A model generated the notes under the pieces. That model saw only the letters and a program-made list of their open reading frames with translations. It did no database searches and had not been told where the DNA came from. From a bacterium (GTDB lineage: Bacteria > UBP6 > JAFGXH01), in the NCBI GenBank assembly GCA_027064085.1, contig JAMOQH010000127.1, positions 1-28,483 on the forward strand: a stretch of DNA of 28,483 bases, read 5' to 3'. This document shows positions 1 to 7,692 of the stretch, in pieces; within the stretch, counting starts at the first letter, position 1, and every line of letters starts with the position of its first letter. A program made the translations under genes and the position numbers.

Positions 1-274
1 ACTTGTACAGCAGGAGAGAAAAGATGTTCTGCTGATAGTAAATCAGTTGAAGAATGTAATGCGGCAGGTGATGCATGGGAAGCAACAGCATGTGGAACAG
101 ACGAAACATGTAATGCAACGACTTTTGAATGTGAAGGAACAACAACTACTTGTACAGCAGGAGAGAAAAGATGTTCTGCTGATAGTAAATCAGTTGAAGA
201 ATGTAATGCGGCAGGTGATGCATGGGAAGCAACAGCATGTGGAACAGACGAAACATGTAATGCAACGACTTTTG
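1..274 (+). repeat. Tandem 147-bp in-frame repeat coding cysteine-rich modules
   Basis: Bases 1-127 are identical to bases 148-274, a period of 147 bases or 49 codons. Divergence begins abruptly at the GAA/GTA codon (128 versus 275). Because the first copy touches the window edge, more copies probably lie upstream. The nucleotide identity, including third positions, indicates recent duplication or ongoing homogenisation. Confidence 0.95.
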
Positions 275-1935
275 TATGCGAAGCTACAGCACCAACTACT
301 TGTGTAGGTTTATCTTTTGATAACCTTACTCCTTATATAGACCCTGATAGTGGAGAGCTTGTTGGTGGGCTTTATGTTCAGACCATTGGAAATTATTCTT
401 TAAGTATGGATTTTTATTATGCTGATTCAGTTCCTCTTGGTAGTTATGATTTAGGTAGTGGAGTAAATACTAATTACGGAACTTGTGAAGAGTGTCTTTT
501 GATTGGTGATAATAATGGTACAGATACTGATAATACTGATGATGTATATTATTTCCAAGAATCTGGTACAATGAATGTTACTGCTGGAGATCCAAAATCT
601 ACTGAATCTGCTGGTAATATTGTAAATATAAAGTTATCTGAAGTTACTGTTGATTGGGATAGTTATCAATCAACACCTGTTGCTGATGGTGGTTGTATTG
701 AAATTGAAACTGGTTCTACTCAATGGACATGGAATACTATGCCAACTTGTGCTCAAGGAGATAAAAGATGTAATGCTAATAACTCAGCAACTGAAACATG
801 TAATGATAACAACGAATGGATTGCAGATGCTGATTGTGCCGCAGGTACATTTTGCAGAGCAGATGGAAATACATTTTCATGTCAAACACCTCCTGCTTGT
901 ATAGGCTTATCTTTTGATTCTATCGATTATCTTGCAGATTATTCATCATATATGGAAATTGGAACTGATTATGCTTTTAGACTAATGGCTAATGACTCTA
1001 CTGTAATTGGTACATATGATTTGGCTTCAGCAGGTGTTAATGATAATACATCAACTTGTAAGCAATGTGTTTTAGCTTATCATCTAACCGCAGAAGGTAA
1101 TAGTGATAAAACATTTTTTCAAGAGTCCGGTAGTTTAGAAGTTACTTCAGGTGATGTAAATACTCCTATGTCAGCTGGTAATATAGCTGTTGCTAAATTA
1201 GTTGAAGTTACTTTTAATGATGATGGTGTATCAACAAAAGTAAATGGTGGTGAATGTATAGAGGTTGAAACTGGTAAAACTTGGGCATGGGATACTTCAT
1301 GTACAGAAGGTGATACTCGTTGTACTGAAGATAAAATTGAAACATGTTCTGCTACTGGTATTTGGGAAGAAACTATAGACTGTACTGTAGCTAATAATGT
1401 ATGTGCAAAACCTGAAAATGGAGTTGCTACTTGTGTTGTATGTGTAGCAGATTCTAAACAATGTAATGCAGATGGTAATGTTGAAACTTGTAAAGCTGAC
1501 CAAACAGGTTGGGATGTAAGTGAAACATGTACAGCTCCTGCAGTATGTAGTGAAGATAGTTACACATGTGAAGTTCCTTTTGTATGTGCAGACCATGATT
1601 TAGATGGTGTTGGTAATGATGCAACTGCTGCTACCAGTTTAACTCTTCCAGTTGCTAGTCAAACTGGTTATGTGTGTGCTGGTGTTGATGATTGGTATAA
1701 ATTTGATTTAACTGCTGGTCAATCAATAACCATTGATTTAATATTTACAACAGTAGATGGTGATATTGATATGACTTTATATCTTGATCCTGCAGAAGAT
1801 GGTCTTGAGGGTGGTTATACTACAAGTGATAATGAGCAAATACTGTTTACTGCAACAGATGCAGGAACATATTATTTACAAATTGATAGTCAATGGGTAG
1901 ATGAAGGAAATTCATATACACTAAATATTCAATAA
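1..1935 (+). CDS. Cysteine-rich modular secreted/surface protein with PPC domain (5' partial)
   Basis: The reading frame is open from the first base of the window, so the N-terminus is missing; 644 residues remain and the first in-frame ATG (406) is internal. Numbered from the window edge, residues 1-98 are two near-identical 49-residue cysteine-rich modules. Two related beta-type domains follow (about 101-245 and 300-433), both opening with C-x-GLSFD and sharing YDL, GVN, FQESG, SAGNI and ECIE/GCIE-type motifs. More cysteine-rich modules (C-x6-RC pattern, then TC or EC) follow each domain. Residues about 529-644 look like a bacterial pre-peptidase C-terminal (PPC) domain, with motifs DDWYKFDL, DGDIDMTLY and GTYYLQI. 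Many paired cysteines imply disulfides and export. The likely role is an extracellular or cell-surface structural or binding protein; no catalytic domain is visible. A strong terminator follows. Function is inferred only from architecture. Confidence 0.85.
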   Translation, partial: TCTAGEKRCSADSKSVEECNAAGDAWEATACGTDETCNATTFECEGTTTTCTAGEKRCSADSKSVEECNAAGDAWEATACGTDETCNATTFVCEATAPTTCVGLSFDNLTPYIDPDSGELVGGLYVQTIGNYSLSMDFYYADSVPLGSYDLGSGVNTNYGTCEECLLIGDNNGTDTDNTDDVYYFQESGTMNVTAGDPKSTESAGNIVNIKLSEVTVDWDSYQSTPVADGGCIEIETGSTQWTWNTMPTCAQGDKRCNANNSATETCNDNNEWIADADCAAGTFCRADGNTFSCQTPPACIGLSFDSIDYLADYSSYMEIGTDYAFRLMANDSTVIGTYDLASAGVNDNTSTCKQCVLAYHLTAEGNSDKTFFQESGSLEVTSGDVNTPMSAGNIAVAKLVEVTFNDDGVSTKVNGGECIEVETGKTWAWDTSCTEGDTRCTEDKIETCSATGIWEETIDCTVANNVCAKPENGVATCVVCVADSKQCNADGNVETCKADQTGWDVSETCTAPAVCSEDSYTCEVPFVCADHDLDGVGNDATAATSLTLPVASQTGYVCAGVDDWYKFDLTAGQSITIDLIFTTVDGDIDMTLYLDPAEDGLEGGYTTSDNEQILFTATDAGTYYLQIDSQWVDEGNSYTLNIQ

Positions 1936-1956
1936 AATTTATTAAATAAATTTTAA

Positions 1957-1992
1957 CTAAAAAGGCTCCTTAAGGAGCCTTTTTAGTTTTTT
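1957..1992 (+). terminator. Rho-independent terminator after the cysteine-rich protein gene
   Basis: A perfect 13-base stem (1957-1969 pairing with 1974-1986, core GGCTCC/GGAGCC) has a TTAA loop and is followed by six T residues. It starts 21 bases after the stop codon. Confidence 0.93.
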
Positions 1993-2036
1993 CTTTAAAA
2001 AAAATAAAAAAAAACACTTAAATATCTAAAAAACTA

Positions 2037-2065
2037 TTGACTTTAATATGAAAAAATTATATATA
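2037..2065 (+). promoter_or_regulatory. Promoter of tRNA-Leu
   Basis: TTGACT (2037-2042), a 17-base spacer and TATATA (2060-2065) lie 13 bases before the mature tRNA start. The same two hexamers and spacing occur before the tRNA-Pro gene at 10868-10896, which supports the call. Confidence 0.75.
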
Positions 2066-2078
2066 CATATCACACGAT

Positions 2079-2165
2079 GCCTGGGTGGCGAAACTGGTAG
2101 ACGCACAGGACTTAAAATCCTGGGTCCTCTGGGACGTGCCGGTTCGATTCCGGCCCTAGGTACCA
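2079..2165 (+). tRNA. tRNA-Leu (anticodon UAA)
   Basis: The acceptor stem is GCCTGGG paired with CCTAGGT, including G-U pairs. The anticodon loop CTTAAAA carries TAA. A class II variable arm is present, the T arm is GCCGG-TTCGATT-CCGGC, and the CCA end is encoded (2163-2165). Confidence 0.96.
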
Positions 2166-2196
2166 AAAGCCCTTCGTTTTGAAGGGCTTTTTTTTT
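2166..2196 (+). terminator. Rho-independent terminator of tRNA-Leu
   Basis: AAAGCCCTTC (2166-2175) pairs with GAAGGGCTTT (2181-2190) around a GTTTT loop, followed by a T tract to 2196. It starts directly after the CCA end. Confidence 0.93.
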
Positions 2197-2212
2197 ATCT
2201 AATGGAGCTTTT

Positions 2213-3106
2213 ATGTTTTTTGGCGAATTTGAAGGATTTAGCTTAAATGATTTTGAATTATACTCCGAAAAAAAGCAAACTCTTCCTGTTTTTAATTCAA
2301 AAAGATTTTTAGTTGCTAAAAAACTTGAAGGGCTTGGAGAAAATACTTCAAATATATTTTCTGATTTATACTATGATGTATCTCCTGCTACTCCTTCTGT
2401 TTGGAACCACAATAAAGTAAGTGACCAAATATTATATTTCATCAGAAAAGAAACAGAACAAAAAAAACTAGAACCATTCATCATGAAGGAAGTTTCAATA
2501 ACTGGTTACATAGAAGACCCCGCAATTTATCATAATCATGTAATGTTTGGTGCTAGGGTAGCTGAAAATGGTTTTTATATTTATGTTCACTTAAACAATA
2601 AAGCAATAATAGATTATAAAAATTTTATAAATAAACTTGATTATGAAAACTTTAATAATGAATTTTTTGAATTAATAAATAAAGATATTGATATTTTTGA
2701 TGAAAATTTTTCTAAGATAAATCTAGAAACACTTAAAACTAATATAAGCAATACAGAAAGTTTTTATCTTGGGTATTTTTTTGATAAAACTAATGATTTA
2801 TTAACATCAGAAAGTTTTATAGAACAATTTAAAAAATATGCAACTAATTTAAAACCAATTTTTGATTTTATCAAATGGAATTCATTAAATGACTATATTG
2901 AAATGAATAAAGTAGTTAAAGAAAAGATAATAGAAGTGAAACAAGCTGGATTAAAAGCTGGAGACGAAGTTTTAATTAAAGACGACTTCTTATTTGCAGG
3001 TAAGAGAGCAATTATTACTAAATTATCTAAGTCAGGAACAGCAAGTGTAAACATTAATGGTATTCAAACTAAAATAGATGCATCGAAACTCTCAAAAGTA
3101 CAATAA
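2213..3106 (+). CDS. Unrecognised 297-residue protein with a C-terminal KOW-like segment
   Basis: The ATG at 2213 is preceded by GGAG (2204-2207) at a 5-base gap. There is no signal peptide or membrane segment, so the protein is probably cytoplasmic. I do not recognise the main body, which is mixed alpha/beta with a hydrophilic lysine-rich C-terminal half. The last 50 residues or so (GDEVLIKDDFLFAG, then AIITKL and ASVNING) resemble a KOW/SH3-like barrel as seen in ribosome- or RNA-polymerase-associated proteins; this is a weak similarity judged by eye. The gene begins only 16 bases after the T tract of the tRNA-Leu terminator, with no obvious promoter between them, so it may depend on readthrough. 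It overlaps the next small gene by 29 bases. Confidence 0.8.
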   Translation: MFFGEFEGFSLNDFELYSEKKQTLPVFNSKRFLVAKKLEGLGENTSNIFSDLYYDVSPATPSVWNHNKVSDQILYFIRKETEQKKLEPFIMKEVSITGYIEDPAIYHNHVMFGARVAENGFYIYVHLNNKAIIDYKNFINKLDYENFNNEFFELINKDIDIFDENFSKINLETLKTNISNTESFYLGYFFDKTNDLLTSESFIEQFKKYATNLKPIFDFIKWNSLNDYIEMNKVVKEKIIEVKQAGLKAGDEVLIKDDFLFAGKRAIITKLSKSGTASVNINGIQTKIDASKLSKVQ

Positions 3107-3344
3107 ACTAAACACCTCAAAATACAGTAAAGGTATTAAAAACAGTCTTTACTCATTAGTGTCTATTATTATTGGTTTGTTATTTACATATTTAGCAATG
3201 ACAAAACCAGAAAGCCCTACAAGTAAAAATACTAAAAATAAAATAAAAGCCGAGGAACTAGAAGATTATTCTTTTGTTTCAGTAAGTTCTACTTTAGATA
3301 AGCCTAAACAAGGACCGCCTCAAGAAAAAAAGAAAATTAAGTAA
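3078..3344 (+). CDS. Small single-span membrane protein, unrecognised
   Basis: The 88-residue frame starts inside the end of the upstream gene (29-base overlap, different frame). One hydrophobic segment (about residues 24-42, with SIIIGLLFTYLAM) is flanked by a basic N-terminal segment, suggesting an N-in single span. A charged, proline-rich tail follows, ending in KKKIK. No good Shine-Dalgarno precedes the ATG, so translation would rely on coupling; an internal GTG at 3159 is a poorer alternative because it cuts into the hydrophobic segment's lead-in. The membrane-protein profile argues for a real gene. Function is unknown. Confidence 0.55.
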   Translation: MHRNSQKYNKLNTSKYSKGIKNSLYSLVSIIIGLLFTYLAMTKPESPTSKNTKNKIKAEELEDYSFVSVSSTLDKPKQGPPQEKKKIK

Positions 3345-3346
3345 TA

Positions 3347-3375
3347 TTGACACATCTTATTTAATATGCTAAATT
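3347..3375 (+). promoter_or_regulatory. Predicted promoter of coaBC
   Basis: A consensus TTGACA (3347-3352) is followed after 17 bases by TAAATT (3370-3375). It sits immediately after the stop codon of the preceding small gene and 22 bases before the coaBC ATG. Confidence 0.55.
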
Positions 3376-3397
3376 TATCTGTCTTAATGGAGAAATA

Positions 3398-4594
3398 ATG
3401 CAAACGGATATGTTAAAAGGTAAATTAATCACTCTTTGTGTTACTGGAGGGATTGCTGCTTATAAAGCTCCTATTTTAGTTAGAAGATTAAAAGAAAAAG
3501 CGGCTATAGTTCAAGTTATTATGACTAAAAATGCTGAAAATTTTGTAACTCCACTTGCACTAGAAACTGTTTCTAATAATAAAGTTATATATTCACTGTT
3601 TAACGAGGGTGATAATATCAAAGTAGAACATATAGATATTGCTGATAAGTCTGATTTTATTGTTATTGCTCCAGCTAGTGCAAACATTATAGGAAAGATT
3701 GCTAATGGTATTGCAGATGATTTTTTAAGTTCTATGATTTTAGCTTATACAAAAAAAGTTTTGTTTGTTCCCGCAATGAATGTAAACATGTATAATAATC
3801 CTATAGTACAAAAAAATATGGAATTTTTAAATTCTTTTGAAAATTATTATTTTATGGAAGCTTTAGAGGGAGATCTGGCATGTGGGTATTCAGGAAAAGG
3901 TAGAATGCCAGACCCTCCATTAATTGTTAACGAAATTGAATATTTATTAACAGAAAAACCATTAAGAAATAAAAAAATTTTGATTACAGCGGGAGCCACT
4001 AAAGAGTATATAGACCCTGTAAGATATATTTCTAATCCATCAACTGGTAAAATGGGTTATGCACTAGCTTCACAAGCAATAAAATTAGGTGCAACCGTTA
4101 CTCTATTAAGCCACAAAGGATGTTTAGAACTTCCATATAGAGTCAATAAAGTAGATTATTTTACTTCTGTTGATTCATTGAAAGAGCTTATTGATAAATA
4201 CATAGATGAGCATGATTTAATAATAATGAGTGCTGCAGTTGGAGATATAAAAATAAAAAATTATAATACTCAAAAAATTAAGAAAAATAATAAAAGCTGG
4301 GATTTAGAATTTTCTTCTACTCCAGATGTTTTAAAATCTATTCAACATAAAAAAATATTTAAAATAGGCTTCGCTGCTGAAAGTAATAATCATTCACAAA
4401 ATGCCCAATTGAAACTTGAAAATAAAGGGCTTGATATGATAGTTTTAAATGATATTTCAAGAGAAGATATAGGATTTCAATCAGATTTTAATCAAATTAC
4501 TATATTTACTAAAAATAACTCTAAAAGTTTTGATAAATTAAGTAAAGAAGAAACGGCAATAAAAATTTTAGAAGAGTATATTAAGTTTACTTAG
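3398..4594 (+). CDS. coaBC: Bifunctional phosphopantothenoylcysteine decarboxylase / phosphopantothenate-cysteine ligase
   Basis: This is the Dfp/CoaBC enzyme of coenzyme A synthesis. It joins 4'-phosphopantothenate to cysteine (CTP-dependent) and decarboxylates the product to 4'-phosphopantetheine using FMN. At 398 residues it has the usual length. The N-terminal CoaC flavoprotein half shows TGGIAAYK, the active-site histidine H78 in VEHID, ASANIIGKIANG, the PAMN motif and the flap cysteine C162 in LACGYSGKGRMPDP. The C-terminal CoaB half shows ITAGATKEYIDPVR, SNPSTGKMGY, the KIKK segment followed by TPDVL, GFAAES and VLND. The ATG has GGAG at a 5-base gap. The stop codon overlaps by 4 bases the stop codon of the convergent transporter gene. 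Other CoA genes are not adjacent; panC lies at 26942-27802. Confidence 0.96.
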   Translation: MQTDMLKGKLITLCVTGGIAAYKAPILVRRLKEKAAIVQVIMTKNAENFVTPLALETVSNNKVIYSLFNEGDNIKVEHIDIADKSDFIVIAPASANIIGKIANGIADDFLSSMILAYTKKVLFVPAMNVNMYNNPIVQKNMEFLNSFENYYFMEALEGDLACGYSGKGRMPDPPLIVNEIEYLLTEKPLRNKKILITAGATKEYIDPVRYISNPSTGKMGYALASQAIKLGATVTLLSHKGCLELPYRVNKVDYFTSVDSLKELIDKYIDEHDLIIMSAAVGDIKIKNYNTQKIKKNNKSWDLEFSSTPDVLKSIQHKKIFKIGFAAESNNHSQNAQLKLENKGLDMIVLNDISREDIGFQSDFNQITIFTKNNSKSFDKLSKEETAIKILEEYIKFT

Positions 4595-5508
4595 TCTTTA
4601 TTCTTTTCATAATCAGGCTCAAAAAAAGACCACATGATTTCAGGGAATTCCCTTTTCATATCTGCTTCAATTTTATTTATAGAGTCTATCATTTTAATAC
4701 TGGAATCGAATACTATCATTTTAGCTTTTACTGAAAGCATAACATCTTTACCTAGTTGTAAAGTTTTTATTCCTAGTATTTTCTCTATATCTTCATAAGA
4801 TTCAAGCTTAGCTACATATTCTTTTTCTTTGTAATCTTCTACTCCACTACCAATTAATAAAGACATAATTTGTTTACCAACTAAAATAGCAACAATAACA
4901 AGTAAACTACCAATGAATATACTACCGATAGCATCATAAACTGGATTTCCAGTAAAAACAGTAAGAAGAATTGCAAATAATGCAAAAGTAAGGCCTATTA
5001 ATGCAGCGGTATCCTCACTTACAAGTATTAATAATTCTGACCGTTTAGTTGTTTTAAACCAGTTCCAGAAAGTTCTTCCATGTAAATCTTTTTTTACTTC
5101 TCTAATTGCTCCAAAAAGAGCTGTTCCTTCTGCAAACATTGAAAATATTAATACTCCAACTGCAATATAAGGAAGTTCTAATTCTTCTGTTGAATGTAAT
5201 TTATGGTATCCTTCATAAATTGAAAATAATCCACCAATACTAAAAAGCATAACTGCAACAATAAAAGACCAAAAGTATATAGCTTTACCATAACCAAGTG
5301 GATATTCTTGATTTGGTGGAGTTTTTGCATGCTTTAAGCCAAGTAATAAAAGTAATTGATTAGTAGAATCAGCAGCTGAGTGTATTGCTTCTGCCATCAT
5401 TGAGCCTGAACCACTAATAAATGCAGCTATAAATTTAGCAATAGCAATAGCAACATTTGCCCCAAGTGCAAAAAATATACTTTTTAAAGAATTAGCTTCA
5501 TGTGACAT
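4591..5508 (-). CDS. Cation diffusion facilitator, ZNT9-type
   Basis: A 305-residue inner-membrane transporter of the CDF (SLC30) family, which usually exports Zn2+ or other divalent cations in exchange for protons. About six membrane segments occupy residues 10-215, followed by a cytoplasmic C-terminal domain. TM2 carries the canonical HxxxD metal site (H43, D47, in IHSAADS). In TM5 the usual HxxxD is replaced by S164-E165-D166 in SEDTAALIG, and the following GNPVYDAIGS motif resembles the ZNT9 (SLC30A9) branch, so metal selectivity may differ from classical zinc exporters. Start chosen at the ATG with AAAGGAG in front. It lies 27 bases after the AMIN protein gene on the same strand, probably in one operon, and overlaps coaBC's stop codon tail to tail. 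Confidence 0.9.
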   Translation of the reverse strand: MSHEANSLKSIFFALGANVAIAIAKFIAAFISGSGSMMAEAIHSAADSTNQLLLLLGLKHAKTPPNQEYPLGYGKAIYFWSFIVAVMLFSIGGLFSIYEGYHKLHSTEELELPYIAVGVLIFSMFAEGTALFGAIREVKKDLHGRTFWNWFKTTKRSELLILVSEDTAALIGLTFALFAILLTVFTGNPVYDAIGSIFIGSLLVIVAILVGKQIMSLLIGSGVEDYKEKEYVAKLESYEDIEKILGIKTLQLGKDVMLSVKAKMIVFDSSIKMIDSINKIEADMKREFPEIMWSFFEPDYEKNKD

Positions 5509-5535
5509 ATTGCTCCTTTTATTTTTTATTGTTTT

Positions 5536-7665
5536 TTAAAAATCAAGAAATATTTGATTTCGAGATTGTTTTATTTTAGGTGACTTAGCTTTTGATAGAT
5601 TTAGTTTAATAATTATATTTCTACCTTTATGTTTAGGAATAATTTTTTTAACATTTGTTTTAAAAAATTCAGTATTTAAAGTTAATGATGCCATTCTAGA
5701 GCCAAAGCTTGTATTATTTAATATTATTGAAAATGTATTAGCTTCTAATTCTGTTTGATATGAGGCAGGGTTTTTAGTTTTTATAATAATTCTTGCTTTA
5801 TTATTATATTTTTTAAAAACAACTTTATTTAGAATATTATGCTTTCTACTTGAAATATTAGAACTTGTTGTTTTTACTGTAGGTGCTTCTTCATCTAAGG
5901 ATATATCATTATTTTTTAAACTATTATCCATTTCTTTTTTCAATTCTTTTTGTTTTTCTTGCTTCTTAAATGAGATAGTTTCTTCTGGTTTTTCTATATC
6001 TTCATCAGATGTTATTTCCATGTTATTGTTAGTATCATTTTTTGAAACATTATTAGTATCTGAAAAATTGATAATATTAGATAGAGTAATTAATATCGTT
6101 TTATTGATTTTTTCAATTTGATAAGGAGCATACTTATTAAATAATATAATAACTTTAGTATTTAAAATTCCAGCTTTTTTATATTTTATAAATTTTATAT
6201 CTTTTATATATTTATCAGTATATTTAATTTTTTTCATTTTTTCTTTAAAGAAACTTATATCTTTTAAATCCATTATTATTCTAAAAGGATTTGTTAGGTT
6301 ATAGGATTTTAATTCCGTATCTTTTTTTAGTTTAATTGCGATTAATAGTGAATTGTCATTATAATTATAATCAATTAATTTTTCATTTGATAACTCAGCT
6401 TCTTTCTTTACTTCCTCTATTGCTTCCTTTTCTATTTTTTCTTCCTCTGTTATTTCATTTGAATTATCTGCAATTTGATCATTAATGATATTAGACAGAG
6501 TAATTAATATCGTTTTATTGATTTTTTCAACTTGATAAGGAGCATACTTATTAAATAATATAATAACTTTAGTATTTAATGCTCCATTTTTTTTATATTT
6601 TATAAATTTTATATCTTTTATATATTTATCAGTATATTTAATTTTTTTCATTTTTTCTTTAAATAAACTTGTATTTTTTAAATCCATTATTATTCTAAAA
6701 GGATTTGTTAGGTTATAGGATTTTAATTCCGTATCTTTTTTTAGTTTAATTGCGATTAATAGTGAATTGTCATTATAATTATAATCAATTAATCTTTCAT
6801 TTGATAACATGGACTCTTCTTTTATTTCTTTTATTGCTTCATTTTCAATCTTTTCTTTTGTATTTCGAGCTATATTTTTGAGTTTTTTAGCTCCTTTTAT
6901 TGTAAGCACAATGTTGTTTTTAAATTGTTCTATCAAATATGTTTTTTTATCTTTAAAAAATAATGAAACTCTCACCTTCTGTTTACCATTTCTAGACATT
7001 TTATTTATAATTGCTTTTTGAAGATATTCATCATTATACTTTTTTTCTTTTTTTACTGATGTGCTTAAGTCAACATTGTTTACATCTAAAAATATTCTAA
7101 AAGGACTAACTAATTCAAATGCTTTATAAGTTGTAGGTTTATTTGTTTTAATTGATATAACTAAATCTTCATTAATATATTGATAGTCTAGTTTTGTAAG
7201 CATATTTTTTAGTTTTATTTTCTCGGGTGTTTCTATAATTTTCTTTTCGTTTTCTTCTATTTTTTGAGCTATTTTATCTTGCTTTAAGGTTTTAACGTTT
7301 TTAAGGATTAAAAGAATTCGATTATTAAATTTATCAAGAGTATATGCAATTTCTTTCTTTAAACTTAATATTATTTTGATATTTTTTTTACCATTTCTAG
7401 AAAATTGAACAGCCATTATTTTTTTAATAATCTCGTTGTTTATTTCATTTTTATGTTTTATTTTAGAATTTAGACTCGTATTTTTTAGAGTTAAAATAAG
7501 TCTAAAAGGATTTTTTAAGTTGAAAATCTCTGTTTGGGCTTCCTCATCTAGGGTGAAGGCAATAATTAAATCTTCTTCTTGATAAGTAAATTCATAATTT
7601 TTTAATTCATTTGAATAGGTAATTGTTGATATTATTAGCAATATTACAATAAAGAATAATTTCAT
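5536..7665 (-). CDS. Exported multi-AMIN-domain protein
   Basis: The frame can be read from a GTG at 7677, but that GTG and the next codons form the Shine-Dalgarno GAGGAG of an ATG at 7663-7665, so 709 residues is the likely product. A signal peptide (residues 1-18, MKLFFIVILLIISTITYS) is followed by five AMIN-like units at about 21-126, 157-265, 292-395, 430-533 and 612-709. Units share NPFRLI or NPFRII, a short D/N turn, and a basic KKNG or SRNG strand. The units are separated by acidic, lysine-rich linkers. AMIN domains localise amidases and secretins to the periplasm and peptidoglycan; here no amidase, secretin or other catalytic domain accompanies them. Units 3 and 4 are a recent duplication. 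It is the first gene of a likely operon with the CDF transporter. Confidence 0.88.
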   Translation of the reverse strand: MKLFFIVILLIISTITYSNELKNYEFTYQEEDLIIAFTLDEEAQTEIFNLKNPFRLILTLKNTSLNSKIKHKNEINNEIIKKIMAVQFSRNGKKNIKIILSLKKEIAYTLDKFNNRILLILKNVKTLKQDKIAQKIEENEKKIIETPEKIKLKNMLTKLDYQYINEDLVISIKTNKPTTYKAFELVSPFRIFLDVNNVDLSTSVKKEKKYNDEYLQKAIINKMSRNGKQKVRVSLFFKDKKTYLIEQFKNNIVLTIKGAKKLKNIARNTKEKIENEAIKEIKEESMLSNERLIDYNYNDNSLLIAIKLKKDTELKSYNLTNPFRIIMDLKNTSLFKEKMKKIKYTDKYIKDIKFIKYKKNGALNTKVIILFNKYAPYQVEKINKTILITLSNIINDQIADNSNEITEEEKIEKEAIEEVKKEAELSNEKLIDYNYNDNSLLIAIKLKKDTELKSYNLTNPFRIIMDLKDISFFKEKMKKIKYTDKYIKDIKFIKYKKAGILNTKVIILFNKYAPYQIEKINKTILITLSNIINFSDTNNVSKNDTNNNMEITSDEDIEKPEETISFKKQEKQKELKKEMDNSLKNNDISLDEEAPTVKTTSSNISSRKHNILNKVVFKKYNNKARIIIKTKNPASYQTELEANTFSIILNNTSFGSRMASLTLNTEFFKTNVKKIIPKHKGRNIIIKLNLSKAKSPKIKQSRNQIFLDF
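6071..6814 (-). repeat. Recent in-frame duplication of one AMIN unit (period 414 bases)
   Basis: Bases about 6071-6400 and 6485-6814 are near-identical at an offset of 414 bases (138 codons), with roughly a dozen mismatches counted by eye. Several mismatches change the residue (for example N/D, T/I, L/F, V/I), while the flanking linkers diverge more. Confidence 0.92.
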
Positions 7666-7692
7666 GTTTCTCCTCACATCAATATATTCTAA

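Noticed and set aside
47-307. Open frame coding a repetitive 86-residue product inside the cysteine-rich repeats
   Set aside because: It is a shifted reading of the tandem repeat; frame 1 carries the coherent cysteine-rich protein through the same bases.
406-408. ATG at 406 as the start of the first gene
   Set aside because: The frame is open to base 1 and encodes two upstream modules homologous to later ones, so this methionine is internal.
1297-1596. Antisense open frame rich in Cys, Thr and Tyr
   Set aside because: It is the complement of Cys/Thr-rich codons of the sense gene, with no ribosome site.
6809-7021. Hydrophobic 70-residue frame opposite the AMIN gene
   Set aside because: It is the complement of lysine- and asparagine-rich codons, which reads as Phe/Leu/Ile; the same reason excludes the frames at 8631, 16334, 17240, 19481, 19512, 21217, 21826 and 25584.
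7666-7677. GTG start of the AMIN protein at 7677
   Set aside because: The codons after GTG form the GAGGAG ribosome site of the ATG at 7665, which begins a clean signal peptide.
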